The position numbers were made by a program, and so were the translations under genes. Positions 17,031 through 25,443 of a DNA stretch of 64,000 bases are shown here, piece by piece (position 1 is the first letter of the stretch; every line of letters begins with the position of its first letter). The stretch is from Gp1-AA145 sp963757135 (GTDB taxonomy: Bacteria > Acidobacteriota > Terriglobia > Terriglobales > Acidobacteriaceae). The notes beneath the pieces are model-generated. The model was not told the DNA's origin, searched no databases, and saw only the letters and a list, made by a program, of their open reading frames with translations. The stretch covers positions 1,199,271 to 1,263,270 of the forward strand of contig CAVWQE010000004.1 of assembly GCA_963757135.1 (NCBI GenBank), given 5' to 3'.

Positions 17031-17387
17031 TCAGCGCGTATCGATCCGCAGCTTTACTTCGACAACTTTGCGGTCATCGAACTGGCTCACTCGTTTGGTG
17101 TCGCTGGTTTTACCGTTGGATTGCGCGTAAACCTCGTATTCGACATTCGCCGCCAGCGCTGGAAATCGGTAAGTCCCGTCTGGCCCAACGATGTAGGTTT
17201 TGACTGCATGCGTGCGGGTATCGGTAACGTAAACGACTGCATTCGCCAAAGGAGCGTCTGAGCGGTCCACGACCTTACCGGTCAGCAACCGGCCAGGGGT
17301 GGTGTCTTTGTCTTTCGCGGCCAAGGGCAGTGCAAGCAACGTGATTGCAAGAACACCAGCCAGCAGCAGTCGAAGGATTTTCACCAT
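17031..17387 (-). CDS. Small secreted carboxypeptidase-regulatory-like (CarboxypepD_reg) protein
   Basis: A 118-residue protein with signal peptide MVKILRLLLAGVLAITLLALPLA. It contains one carboxypeptidase regulatory-like beta-sandwich domain: LLTGKVVDRSDAPLANAVVYVTD, then GPDGTYRFPALAANVEYEVYAQSNGKTS. This fold is common in secreted acidobacterial proteins and in TonB-receptor N-termini, where it acts as a binding or structural module. A second protein of the same kind lies just upstream on the same strand, so the two are probably one transcription unit. Confidence 0.75.
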   Translation of the reverse strand: MVKILRLLLAGVLAITLLALPLAAKDKDTTPGRLLTGKVVDRSDAPLANAVVYVTDTRTHAVKTYIVGPDGTYRFPALAANVEYEVYAQSNGKTSDTKRVSQFDDRKVVEVKLRIDTR

Positions 17388-17411
17388 ACACCTCCACAGG
17401 TGAGTCTCTGT

Positions 17412-17852
17412 TTATTTTAGATGCAGACCGGTGTCGGCGCGCTCGTCATTCTCAATGTGCACGATAACCTCGGGGCTGTCCTGTAAGTGCTTGCCATCAG
17501 GGAGTTTGTAGTGCCTGGTTACCGCCCAGATAACGTAGTCGGCCTTCCCCGCCGGGACCGCCACTTCAAATTCGCCGCGGCGATTGGAAGAGATCGTCCA
17601 GCGAGCTTTTTTCTTGGTGCTGTCGGCCGGTCGAACCTTGACTTCGACGCCGGGTAGAGCGCGATCGTCCGGTCCCCAAACCGTGCCGAAGATCACGGCA
17701 TGTCGCTGCGGCCTGGGTGCATCGCGGGCGTGAAGGGGCTCAACAGAGATTGATAGGGAAAAAAGGCAGGTAAGGACAATCAAAAAGCGAAGCGGTGCTG
17801 AGAACCGCGTGGGTTCAGGAGTAATCGCCGTCTTCGTTCTCCTCCTCGTCAT
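17412..17852 (-). CDS. Secreted carboxypeptidase-regulatory-like protein
   Basis: Its open frame extends upstream to 18074, but the credible start is ATG at 17852, which puts a signal sequence (RFLIVLTCLFSLSISVEPLHA) at the N-terminus of a 146-residue protein. The domain VIFGTVWGPDDRALPGVEVKV … SNRRGEFEVAVPAG is a carboxypeptidase regulatory-like/peptidase-associated fold. This start overlaps the last 38 bases of the LysW-like gene in another frame, an arrangement consistent with translational coupling to it. The exact start is less certain than the domain. Confidence 0.65.
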   Translation of the reverse strand: MTRRRTKTAITPEPTRFSAPLRFLIVLTCLFSLSISVEPLHARDAPRPQRHAVIFGTVWGPDDRALPGVEVKVRPADSTKKKARWTISSNRRGEFEVAVPAGKADYVIWAVTRHYKLPDGKHLQDSPEVIVHIENDERADTGLHLK

Positions 17853-18015
17853 CGTCGTCGTACTCCTCTTCCTCCTCGACCGGCTTGAGTTCCACAGGAT
17901 TGATGGTGGCCACTTCGAAGTCTGAGCCGCACTCAGGGCAGGAGAGAACTTCGCCCTCATCCACCTCATCCTCTTCAACATCGAGGCTGGTTTCGCATTC
18001 CGGACAGTGGAGCAT
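17815..18015 (-). CDS. LysW-like small zinc-ribbon protein with acidic tail
   Basis: A 66-residue protein, MLHCPECETSLDVEEDEVDEGEVL..., with two CPEC knuckles (CPECETSL and CPECGSDFEV) and a strongly acidic C-terminal third. Length, CPxC spacing and the VELKPVEEEEE segment resemble LysW, the amino-group carrier protein of lysine/arginine biosynthesis. However, LysW ends in EDWGE and uses its terminal Glu as attachment site. This one ends EDGDYS, so a carrier function is doubtful and no lysX/lysZ genes are near. ATG at 18015 follows GGAGG with ideal spacing. The gene is divergent from the M28 peptidase. Confidence 0.75.
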   Translation of the reverse strand: MLHCPECETSLDVEEDEVDEGEVLSCPECGSDFEVATINPVELKPVEEEEEYDDDDEEENEDGDYS

Positions 18016-18111
18016 AATTCCTCCGTGCTCAGGCTTATGATTGCACTTGTTATATTTAGTGACTTCGCGGACATAGGTCAAGTCGGGTCTAGGGCCGCTT
18101 CGGAGCCTCAG

Positions 18112-19563
18112 ATGACACCAGCAGTCAAAAGGACGCATGGGGACAGGAAAATCGTTGTGAGCTCAAGGTGGGATCTTTATCGCGTTTTTTCGTTGCTGTT
18201 GCGACACTCTGGCGTCTGTACGTTCTTCCTCGCAATGCTGTTGGATTTAAGACTGTCAGCACAGAATGCGCCTGCGTATGTTGATCCGCAAATTAAGGCT
18301 GCGTCGAGCGAAATTTCGGCTGGACAGATTCAATCGGACATTGAAAGCCTCGTCAGCTTCCAGACGCGCAGCACGATTTCTGCGCAGGATGCCGCGTCGA
18401 TTTCCAAAGGACAAGGGATTGGCGCCGCACGGGAGTGGATCAAGAGCGAGTTCGAACGTTATTCGCGCGATTGCGGCGGATGTCTTGAGGTAAAGACCGA
18501 CAGCTTTACGCAGCCGGTGGGTGAGCGCATACCTTCGGCGGTTGTCCTCTCCAATGTTTATGCAGTGATGAAGGGCACGAACCCGGACGATGCGAAACGC
18601 ATTGTGTTGGTCACCGGCCACTATGACTCCCGCAATAGCGATCCGCTGGATAAGACGGGTTTTGCTCCAGGCGCTAACGACGATGCCAGCGGTACCGCCG
18701 TGAGCCTGGAGTGCGCGCGGGTATTGAGCAAGCTGAAGTTCCCGGGGACGATTATTTTCCTGACGGTCGCGGGCGAAGAGCAGGGGCTTTACGGCAGCAA
18801 GCATTTCGCCGAGCTTGCCAAAGCGCAAGGCTGGGACATCGAAGCCGTCCTGAACAATGACATCGTGGGCGGGAATCAGAGCCCCGGGCAGGACGCCAAA
18901 GTTGTACGGATATTTTCGGAGAGCATTCCCGAACACCCGAGCGAGGCGCAACTTCGTATGCTTGCTGCTTTGGGTGGAGAAAACGATTCAGCGTCGCGCG
19001 AACTGGCCCGCTACATCGCGCAGACTGCGCGGATTTACACAACTCAAGTTTCGCCACTGCTCGAGTTCCGCCGTGACCGCTACCTGCGCGGTGGGGACCA
19101 TATTTCGTTCAACGACGCCGGATTCCCGGCCGTGCGGTTTACCGAATTTCAGGAAAATTTCTCGCGTCAACACCAGAACGTGCGCACAGAAAACGGAATC
19201 GAATACGGTGACTTGCCGAAGTTCGTAAATTTCGATTACGTGGCGAATGTTGCCAGGATAAATGCAGCAACACTGGCGTCCCTGGCAGCGGCTCCTGGGC
19301 CGCCGAGAAATGTGCGGATTGAAACCAAAGAGCTGATGAACGACTCGACACTGACTTGGGAAGCGCCGGCCGATGGCCGCGCAACCGGCTACGAGATGCT
19401 GTGGCGGGCGACGGCAGCTCCGGACTGGGAGCATTCACAATCAGTGGGCAATGTGCTCAAAGCAACGGTGGCGGTCTCGAAAGACAACGTGATCTTTGCG
19501 GTCCAGTCGGTTGACGAGGCAGGACACCGAAGTGAGCCCATCGTGCCTGCGCTGGAACGCTAG
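18112..19563 (+). CDS. Secreted M28-family zinc aminopeptidase with C-terminal fibronectin-III-like domain
   Basis: An exported aminopeptidase of the M28 family. The catalytic block includes VLVTGHYDSR (first zinc His, Asp), GANDDASGTAVSLECARVL (bridging Asp), FLTVAGEEQGLYGSKHFA (catalytic Glu-Glu), LNNDIVGGN, and a late GGDHISFNDAGFPAVRFTEF (last His). The final ~90 residues (PGPPRNVRIETKELMNDSTLTWEAPADGRATGYEMLWR) form a fibronectin III-like module. The frame is open back to 18007, but ATG at 18112 follows GCGGAGCC-like sequence and leads to a hydrophobic export signal (about residues 24-50). Start uncertainty is roughly 35 codons. Confidence 0.88.
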   Translation: MTPAVKRTHGDRKIVVSSRWDLYRVFSLLLRHSGVCTFFLAMLLDLRLSAQNAPAYVDPQIKAASSEISAGQIQSDIESLVSFQTRSTISAQDAASISKGQGIGAAREWIKSEFERYSRDCGGCLEVKTDSFTQPVGERIPSAVVLSNVYAVMKGTNPDDAKRIVLVTGHYDSRNSDPLDKTGFAPGANDDASGTAVSLECARVLSKLKFPGTIIFLTVAGEEQGLYGSKHFAELAKAQGWDIEAVLNNDIVGGNQSPGQDAKVVRIFSESIPEHPSEAQLRMLAALGGENDSASRELARYIAQTARIYTTQVSPLLEFRRDRYLRGGDHISFNDAGFPAVRFTEFQENFSRQHQNVRTENGIEYGDLPKFVNFDYVANVARINAATLASLAAAPGPPRNVRIETKELMNDSTLTWEAPADGRATGYEMLWRATAAPDWEHSQSVGNVLKATVAVSKDNVIFAVQSVDEAGHRSEPIVPALER

Positions 19564-19624
19564 CTGCTGGTAGGATTAGCTGAGAGTGGGGAGACCGATA
19601 ACTCGGTCCATGCACTGAGATCGT

Positions 19625-20470
19625 ATGCCCAGAAATGTAAATTTCGATATGGGCTTCCCGCCGTTTAGGGGCGCGACTCGTCAGATCATTCTGGCCAGCG
19701 GCGCCATCTACGTAATCATCCTGCTGCTGATGGCCTTTGCACCTGCCGCCGGCCAAACCTTGGTGATGCTTGGGGCGCTCAATCCACAAGCCATCGCGCA
19801 CGGATGGCTGTGGCAGTTCGCGACCTACGCATTCATCTATGTTGATCCCATTGATTTCGTCCTCTCGATCATGGGCATCTATTTTTTGGGTTGGGCGGTC
19901 GAGCAACGAATCGGCGCTGGCCGTTTCTATGGACTGTTCTTTGGCAGTACGGTACTGGCTGGCATCGCTGGATTCGGGCTGTCACTCCTGGGGCCGCATT
20001 TGCACTCTGCAACATTCGGGCAAGGCGGCGCGGCCGGGTGCGGCGCGGCGGTCAATGCCATTCTGATGGTCTTTTTCCTGTTCAATCGAAACGCGCCCAT
20101 TATGCTGTTCCCGCTCCCCATTCAGTTCCCGGTGAAGTGGATGGTAATAGGGATCGCAGGGATAGAAACTGCGTACCTTTTGCTGCACGGTTTCGGTCTG
20201 TTTGATTTTGTGCTGCTGCTGGGACTGGGGGCGGGCTACGTCTGGTACAAGCTTTTTCTTACCCGCCACACGACCACAGGAATTTCCGAAAAATACTTCA
20301 GCTTACGCAACTCCTACTACCGCTGGAAACGTCGCCGTGCGGCGCGCAAATTCGAGGTTTATATGCGCGACCACGACCGCACCGTCACCTTCGACGAACA
20401 CGGCAACTACATCCCTCCCGATGATTCGGGCAAGAAGAACGGCGGCTCGAAATCGGGGTGGGTTAATTAG
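19625..20470 (+). CDS. Rhomboid-family membrane protein, probable pseudoprotease
   Basis: A 281-residue protein with about six transmembrane helices in the rhomboid pattern and a positively charged cytoplasmic tail. The helix normally holding the catalytic serine (GASG) reads FGQGGAAGCGAAVNAILM, so Ser appears replaced by Cys. The helix that normally carries the catalytic His (HLGGxxxGY) reads VLLLGLGAGYVWY, with Leu at that place. Both catalytic residues of a serine protease are therefore absent by this alignment, suggesting an iRhom/derlin-like binding or trafficking role. It converges on pyrH. Confidence 0.75.
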   Translation: MPRNVNFDMGFPPFRGATRQIILASGAIYVIILLLMAFAPAAGQTLVMLGALNPQAIAHGWLWQFATYAFIYVDPIDFVLSIMGIYFLGWAVEQRIGAGRFYGLFFGSTVLAGIAGFGLSLLGPHLHSATFGQGGAAGCGAAVNAILMVFFLFNRNAPIMLFPLPIQFPVKWMVIGIAGIETAYLLLHGFGLFDFVLLLGLGAGYVWYKLFLTRHTTTGISEKYFSLRNSYYRWKRRRAARKFEVYMRDHDRTVTFDEHGNYIPPDDSGKKNGGSKSGWVN

Positions 20471-20819
20471 CGCTCAGCGCTTAGCATTCAGCAGTTAGCC
20501 AAACAAATCTCTTTTGTCATTCCGAATCGCTTTAGCGGTGAGGAATCGGTTTTCTCCTTTTGAACGTCGTTGTAATGCGTCATCCCGAAACTCGGCGCTC
20601 TTCAGCCGAGTGAGGTATCTTGCGAGGGTCTGATGTGATGGCGGACCACTCTCAGGAATGATGACGATGGCATGCTGCGCGCCAGATCCCTCGCCTCGCT
20701 GGTGAGAGCGCGAGGCATCGGGATGACGCAATCCGCGGCTTGTGAAAACAGGGGATTCTCTAGACGATTCGGGGCGACGGGCTTTGGTGAGCTAAAGGCT
20801 GAATGCTAAGTGCTGGTCC
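20471..20819. other. Intergenic region with dispersed repeats, no gene
   Basis: The gap between the convergent rhomboid and pyrH genes holds a CTCAGCGCTTAGCATTCAGC stutter at the left end. It also carries motifs of the TTGTCATTCCGAAT … GAGGAATC type (about 20513-20545), also seen near 24208-24255, and CATCCCGAAACTCGGCG. No coding frame is convincing. Confidence 0.5.
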
Positions 20820-21536
20820 CTACGCGCTCACCAGCGATCCTATCTTTTCGCCTGTAACCACTTTCGCGATATTTCCGCGCTGGTTGAGGTTGAAGATGAT
20901 GATGGGAAGATTATTGTCTTTGCAGAGCGAGATGGCGGTTGAATCCATGACCTTGAGACCGCGCTTGAGCACGTCCATGTACGTGATGTGGGTGAACTTG
21001 GTCGCGTCTTTCACGATCATGGGATCGGCGTCATAGATGCCGTCAACTTTGGTGGCTTTGAGGATTGCGTCGGCTTTGATTTCCATGGCGCGCAGCGACG
21101 CAGCTGTATCGGTGGAGAAGTACGGATTTCCGGTGCCCCCGGCGAATATCACGATGCGTTTTTTTTCCAGGTGCCGCATCGCGCGGCGGCGGATAAACGG
21201 CTCCGCCACCTGGTTCATTTCGATCGCGGATTGAACTCGGGTATAGACGCCCTGCTTTTCGAGCGCGTCCTGCAACGCAAGCGCATTGATGACTGTCGCC
21301 AGCATGCCCATATGATCGGCGGAGACGCGGTCCATGTCTTTGGCCTGCTCAGCCACGCCGCGAAAGAAATTTCCTCCGCCTACGACGATGGCAATTTGCA
21401 CGCCGAGCGAGTGAACGTCTGCAAGTTCGGCCGCGATTTCGTGAATGCGCGGAGTGTCAATGCCAAAGCCCTGGTTGGCAGCAAGAGCTTCGCCTGAGAG
21501 TTTCAAGAGGACGCGTTTGAAAATCGGTTCGGACAT
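20820..21536 (-). CDS. pyrH: UMP kinase
   Basis: A 238-residue enzyme phosphorylating UMP to UDP with ATP, hexameric in bacteria. It shows the amino-acid-kinase fold: RVLLKLSGEALA at residues 8-19, GVQIAIVVGGGNFFRG, DRVSADHMGMLATVINALALQDAL, IVIFAGGTGNPYFSTDTAASLRA and the late KDNNLPIIIFNL. All landmark motifs are intact. It follows tsf on the same strand, the classic rpsB-tsf-pyrH order, but a strong hairpin directly after tsf and 500 bases of spacer suggest that it has its own promoter. No frr follows. Confidence 0.96.
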   Translation of the reverse strand: MSEPIFKRVLLKLSGEALAANQGFGIDTPRIHEIAAELADVHSLGVQIAIVVGGGNFFRGVAEQAKDMDRVSADHMGMLATVINALALQDALEKQGVYTRVQSAIEMNQVAEPFIRRRAMRHLEKKRIVIFAGGTGNPYFSTDTAASLRAMEIKADAILKATKVDGIYDADPMIVKDATKFTHITYMDVLKRGLKVMDSTAISLCKDNNLPIIIFNLNQRGNIAKVVTGEKIGSLVSA

Positions 21537-22066
21537 GCTGGATTAATATTACCGCGAGCGGACCTTAAGGGCTAAAGCCCTGTCGTTACTAATTCTGTTC
21601 GGCACCGCTGAAGCCGTGCCTTTCCCGGCCTTGCACGACCTTATACTCCCGCAATGTCCGCATTAGGGGCGGGTGCCATCAGCCGCCGAGCGGCGCAAGA
21701 CAATTGGCAAACAAATCATCTGCGAAGTTGTCAAAGCCGCTGCTTCGAATAACCTGATCCCGTAGGGATCCTCGATAATGCCCGGCGTTTCAACGCCGGG
21801 TTGTTGCCGCAACAGATGGAAGTGCCGTCGGCACGACCGAAGTTTCCACCGTCCCTAACGGGACTTCGTCATCGTACCCACGGCCCCCGGGCGTTAAAAC
21901 GCCGGGCTATTGGCAACTGTCCCTCTGGGATAGAGTTTTATCGAGTGTTTGTCCCCGAATGTTTTGCGAAACTAGGGAAACGGGCATGAGAGGAGCACCC
22001 GAAGCTCTGCCCTCAGAACCGTCCGCATCTGCGATCGAACGGAAGATCAGCATTAGCCGGTTACTG
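21537..22066. repeat. tsf-pyrH spacer made of palindromic repeats
   Basis: About 530 bases without a gene. Contains CCCGGCGTTTCAACGCCGGG (21781-21800), its variant CCCGGGCGTTAAAACGCCGG (from 21887), GTCCCTAACGGGAC (about 21852-21865), and a GCCGTGCC/GGCACCGCTGAAGCC type motif near 21601. These are short hairpin repeats of the same general kind as the array at 6.7-8.2 kb. The spacer must also contain the pyrH promoter if the tsf terminator is effective. Confidence 0.55.
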
Positions 22067-22097
22067 AAAAAAAGGGCGCCTTTCGGTGCCCTTTTTA
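22067..22097 (-). terminator. Bidirectional rho-independent terminator after tsf
   Basis: AAAAGGGCGCC and GGTGCCCTTTTT form a strong stem with loop TTTC, immediately after the tsf stop codon (cta at 22098-22100). T runs occur in both directions. Confidence 0.85.
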
Positions 22098-22751
22098 CTA
22101 CTCCGGTTTTTGTTCCGGCTTTGAGATGGCGATGGTTTCACCGGCGTCGCCGACCTTAAACCGCGCAAAGCGCCGGACGGAAATGTTCTCGCCAAGCTTG
22201 CCGATTTTGGTGGTGATCAGCTGCGAGATAGAGACGGTCTGGTCCTTGATGAAAGGCTGCTCGTAGAGGCAGACCTCCTCGTAGAACTTGCCCATTTTGC
22301 CGGCGACCATCTTCTCCGCAATCTCCGGCGGTTTGCCGCTGGCGATGGCTTGCGCAAGGTAAATATCCTTCTCGCGCGCCAAGTCAGCGGGCGTGACGTC
22401 TTCCTTGCGCACGAACTTCGGATCGCTGGCCGCGATGTGCATGGCAATATCGTGCACCAGTTCCTTGAAGTCTTCGGTGCGGGCGACGAAATCGCTCTCG
22501 CAGTTGACTTCGACCAGCACGCCGATCTTGCCTCCGGCATGGATATATTCGGCGACGGCGCCTTCGCTGGTCACGCGCGTGGCCTTCTTTGCGGCAACGG
22601 ACACCCCCTTCTTGCGCAGGACGACAACCGCCTGCTCAAAATCGCCTTTGGCTTCGGTCAGGGCCTGCTTGCAATCCATCATCGGCGCTCCGGTTTTTTC
22701 GCGGAGCTCTTTTACTTGTGCTGCGGTGATATTCACGGTAGTTGTGCTCAT
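22098..22751 (-). CDS. tsf: Translation elongation factor Ts
   Basis: The nucleotide exchange factor for EF-Tu. The 217-residue product starts MSTTTVNITAAQVKELREKTGAPMMDCKQAL, with the conserved T-x-x-V-K-x-L-R-E-x-T-G-A-x-M-x-D-C-K-x-A-L N-terminal block. It continues with EGAVAEYIHAGGKIGVLVEVNCESDFVARTEDF and ends near LGENISVRRFARFKVG. It is the shorter acidobacterial form of the protein. An in-frame start 13 codons upstream is less likely than ATG at 22751. It lies downstream of rpsB1 after a 380-base repeat-filled spacer. Confidence 0.96.
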   Translation of the reverse strand: MSTTTVNITAAQVKELREKTGAPMMDCKQALTEAKGDFEQAVVVLRKKGVSVAAKKATRVTSEGAVAEYIHAGGKIGVLVEVNCESDFVARTEDFKELVHDIAMHIAASDPKFVRKEDVTPADLAREKDIYLAQAIASGKPPEIAEKMVAGKMGKFYEEVCLYEQPFIKDQTVSISQLITTKIGKLGENISVRRFARFKVGDAGETIAISKPEQKPE

Positions 22752-23133
22752 AAATTCTGTCGTCAGTCCTTGGTCGTCGGTCGTCGGCAAACCTCGCGTC
22801 CGAAAACCACGCCGGTATAAAATTTTACCCGCGCCGTTTGCAAATCGCGCGGGCCCTGATTCCGTGCTATTGGAGATTTGTGCCGTCCCTTACGGGACTC
22901 GCTCATTTGCGCGATCTACCCAGGACTTACGTCCTGGGCTAACGCATTCCGCCCCTTCGGGGCTGGAGCATCTGCAGGGGCTAAAGCCCCGCCGCGTTTT
23001 GCTCTTTCGGCACGGCTGAAGCCGTACCCTGATACAAACCTTAAGCCCTTATCATTCCGAACCCGCCTCTTCGAGGCCGGCGTTGCAGTGGACCCGACTG
23101 GCCAACGGCCGACGACGAACGACCGACGACGCT
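22752..23133. repeat. rpsB1-tsf spacer with a solo inverted copy of the array unit
   Basis: Contains GTCCCTTACGGGAC (22885-22898), CCCAGGACTTACGTCCTGGG (22919-22938) and CCCCTTCGGGG (about 22952-22962). Read on the minus strand these give the order hairpin, GCGGAA, TTAGCC, palindrome, GGTAG, GAGTCCC, the same as each unit of the 6.7-8.2 kb array. A GTCGTCGGTCGTCGGC stutter is near 22770 and a related CGACGACGAACGACCGACGA segment near 23110. No gene seen. Confidence 0.65.
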
Positions 23134-24060
23134 CTACAGCGTTTGATGCTCGACTTCGGGCGTTTCAACTGTGGTGTCGGCGGTCGCTGCTTTCTTGCGT
23201 GTTCCTGGCCCCAGCACCTCTTCCATGCTGATGTCGTCGGTTGCGGCTTCACCCTTGAATTCGGGCGCCTGATCATCGGCTGCCAGCAACCCTTCGATCG
23301 GTGCTTCAACGGCGGCGGCTTCTGCCTGTTGGGCCTCGCCAACGCTGGCCGCTAAGTCGGCAGTCTGCTTGTCATTCAACAGCTGCGAGCCCTCGACAAC
23401 TGAGTCGGCAATCTTGGAGGCGAACAAGCGAATCGCGCGCAGCGCGTCGTCGTTGCCCGGAATTACGTAATCAACTTCCGTGGGATCGCAATTGGTATCA
23501 ACAACCGCGACCACCGGAATGCCCAGCTTGCGGGCTTCGCGCACGGCGATCTGCTCTTTGTTCGAGTCGATCACGAACACCGCGTCCGGCAACCGGCTCA
23601 GGTTCTTAATGCCCGCCAGGTTCGCCTGCAGGTGCTTGCGCTCACGTTCCAGCTTGATGACTTCTTTCTTCGGCAGCAACTCGTAACGGCCATCCGTGGC
23701 CATTTCATCGAGCTCTTTCAGTCGCTTCACGGACTTTTGCACGGTCACCCAATTGGTGAGCAGTCCGCCCAGCCAGCGCTGGTTGATATAGAAACTTCCG
23801 GCGCGAGTCGCTTCTTCGGATATCGCGTCCTGGGCTTGGCGCTTAGTGCCGACGAAAAGAACGGTCTTTCCAGCCGCGCTCAGATCGGCCACAAACTTGG
23901 ATGCCTCTTTGAACATCTTCAGCGTCTTTTGCAGATCGATAATGTAAATTCCATTGCGCTCACCGAAGATGAACTCTTTCATCTTAGGGTTCCAGCGCTT
24001 CGTTTGATGCCCGAAGTGAACACCTGCTTCGAGCAACTCCTTCATGGTGATGTTAGCCAA
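23134..24060 (-). CDS. rpsB: Small ribosomal subunit protein S2 (copy 1)
   Basis: A 308-residue S2 beginning with TTG at 24060 (TTG GCT AAC ATC), preceded by a strong AAAGGAGG SD six bases away. The core ITMKELLEAGVHFGHQTKRWNPKMKEFIFGERNGIYIIDLQKT and the whole S2 domain to about residue 227 are complete. A ~80-residue acidic, alanine-rich tail follows, as is common in acidobacterial S2. It sits in the canonical rpsB-tsf order. A second rpsB lies 1.4 kb upstream in the same cluster, differing at only five positions over residues 1-227 but with an unrelated tail. Confidence 0.95.
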   Translation of the reverse strand: MANITMKELLEAGVHFGHQTKRWNPKMKEFIFGERNGIYIIDLQKTLKMFKEASKFVADLSAAGKTVLFVGTKRQAQDAISEEATRAGSFYINQRWLGGLLTNWVTVQKSVKRLKELDEMATDGRYELLPKKEVIKLERERKHLQANLAGIKNLSRLPDAVFVIDSNKEQIAVREARKLGIPVVAVVDTNCDPTEVDYVIPGNDDALRAIRLFASKIADSVVEGSQLLNDKQTADLAASVGEAQQAEAAAVEAPIEGLLAADDQAPEFKGEAATDDISMEEVLGPGTRKKAATADTTVETPEVEHQTL

Positions 24061-24295
24061 AAAACCTCCTTTTAAGTCTGCATCCTTCGTTCAAATTGCG
24101 AACTCGGGATTGCTTTCCCGTCCCCGCACTTGTGGAGCACGGGAAGAATTGTAAAACCAGCTTTTAGCTATTAGCTCCTAAGCTTTTAGCTAACAGCAAA
24201 AACGAAACCCTTGTCATTCCGAACTCGCACGCAAAGCGGGCGAGAGAGGAACCTTACGAAGCGTCGATGCCAGCACGGACGGCGGCGAGACACAA
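24061..24295. other. rpsI-rpsB1 spacer with TTAGCT stutter
   Basis: Contains the rpsB1 SD near 24066-24073 and a TTTTAGCTATTAGCTCCTAA / GCTTTTAGCTAACAGC stutter near 24162-24196. A TTGTCATTCCGAACTCGC … GAGAGAGGAACCTTAC dispersed motif lies near 24210-24256. No gene. Confidence 0.5.
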
Positions 24296-24691
24296 CTACC
24301 GTTTGCTGAACTGGAACCGCTTTCTCGCGCCTTTTTGGCCGTACTTCTTGCGCTCTTTGCCGCGAGCATCGCGGCTGACCAGTCCTTCAGCTTTTAGCTT
24401 CTTGCGCAGATCGGCGTTGAACAGCATCAACGCGCGCGCGATACCCAGCTTCACGGCGTCGGCCTGGCCGTTCACGCCGCCGCCGGAAACATTGGCCAAC
24501 ACGTTGAAGTTCGCGGCCAACTCGACCGAAACCAGCGATTGTTTGGCGCTAGCCCGCTGCGACTCGGTCACGAAATACTTGTCGAACGCCAGTCCGTTGA
24601 CTTTGAAATCTCCGCTGCCCGGGCGCAAGAAAACACGGGCCACGGCGGTCTTGCGCCGTCCCGTTCCGTAGTATTGAACTAAATCAGCCAT
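24296..24691 (-). CDS. rpsI: Small ribosomal subunit protein S9
   Basis: The 131-residue S9 begins ADLVQYYGTGRRKTAVARVFLRPGSGDFKVNG and ends with the characteristic basic GLVSRDARGKERKKYGQKGARKRFQFSKR tail, whose last residues reach the P-site tRNA. It follows rplM after a 140-base spacer full of CTCTCAGC/CTGACAGC stutters. Length and motifs are normal. Confidence 0.97.
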   Translation of the reverse strand: MADLVQYYGTGRRKTAVARVFLRPGSGDFKVNGLAFDKYFVTESQRASAKQSLVSVELAANFNVLANVSGGGVNGQADAVKLGIARALMLFNADLRKKLKAEGLVSRDARGKERKKYGQKGARKRFQFSKR

Positions 24692-24832
24692 TATTAAGCT
24701 CTCAGCTCTCAGCCGTCAGCTCTCAGCTTGTTCCCGCTGAGATGCGGCATTTACCTTTCTCAAAAGTCAATTATCCAAAGCCTATTCCGGCCGCTTTAGC
24801 TGAGAGCCGACAGCTGACAGCTAAGAACTGGC
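24692..24832. repeat. CTCAGC stutter repeats between rplM and rpsI
   Basis: AGCTCTCAGCTCTCAGCCGT and, near 24800-24822, AGCTGAGAGCCGACAGCTGA flank the spacer in inverted orientation, so the RNA could fold into a long hairpin between two ribosomal protein genes. Confidence 0.5.
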
Positions 24833-25273
24833 TTACGCCCGCGCGAGCAATTCTTTCGCTTCCGGTTTCTGCGCGGCGTGCGGGTGCTTGTCGCCCTTGT
24901 ACACTTTCAGCTTGGTGAACATGTGCGTGCCCATCTTCGTCTTCGGCAGCATGCGCTTCACGGCGTCTTCAATGATCCACTCGGGCTTGCGCACGACGCG
25001 CTTTTTGAATTCCTCCGAGCGCAGACCGCCGGGGTATCCCGTGTAGCGGTGATAGACCTTCTGGTCGGCCTTCAGTCCGGTGACCTTTATCTTCTCGGCA
25101 TTGATCACGACTACATGGTCGCCGGTATCGATAAACGGCGTGTATTTCGGATTCTCTTTGCCCATCAAAATGCGGGCCACTTGCGAGGCAAGACGGCCGA
25201 GCGCCTGACCAGAGGCGTCCACGACATACCACTTGCGCGCAATTTCCCCCGCTTTGGGGAAATACGTTGACAT
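24833..25273 (-). CDS. rplM: Large ribosomal subunit protein L13
   Basis: The 146-residue L13 starts MSTYFPKAGEIARKWYVVDASGQALGRLASQVARILMGK. It carries TPFIDTGDHVVVINAEKIKVTG and YRHTGYPGG-like KVYHRYTGYPGGLRSE, and ends with HMFTKLKVYKGDKHPHAAQKPE. A GGGAGATCAGC ATG start is well placed. It is paired with rpsI in the usual order, but here preceded by the second S2 gene. Confidence 0.97.
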   Translation of the reverse strand: MSTYFPKAGEIARKWYVVDASGQALGRLASQVARILMGKENPKYTPFIDTGDHVVVINAEKIKVTGLKADQKVYHRYTGYPGGLRSEEFKKRVVRKPEWIIEDAVKRMLPKTKMGTHMFTKLKVYKGDKHPHAAQKPEAKELLARA

Positions 25274-25443
25274 GCTGATCTCCCAAAAAAGTATGAAGAC
25301 TGAAAGAAGACCGCTGAGTTACCCAATTACTCCACAAAAGCGCCGAAGGCGCAGGGCCACCAGGCGGGCAACCGCAGAACTACCCACATAAGAATAGAGA
25401 AGGAAGTGCTTGCTTGTCAACGAGCAAGGTGGGGCAGGGCTTC

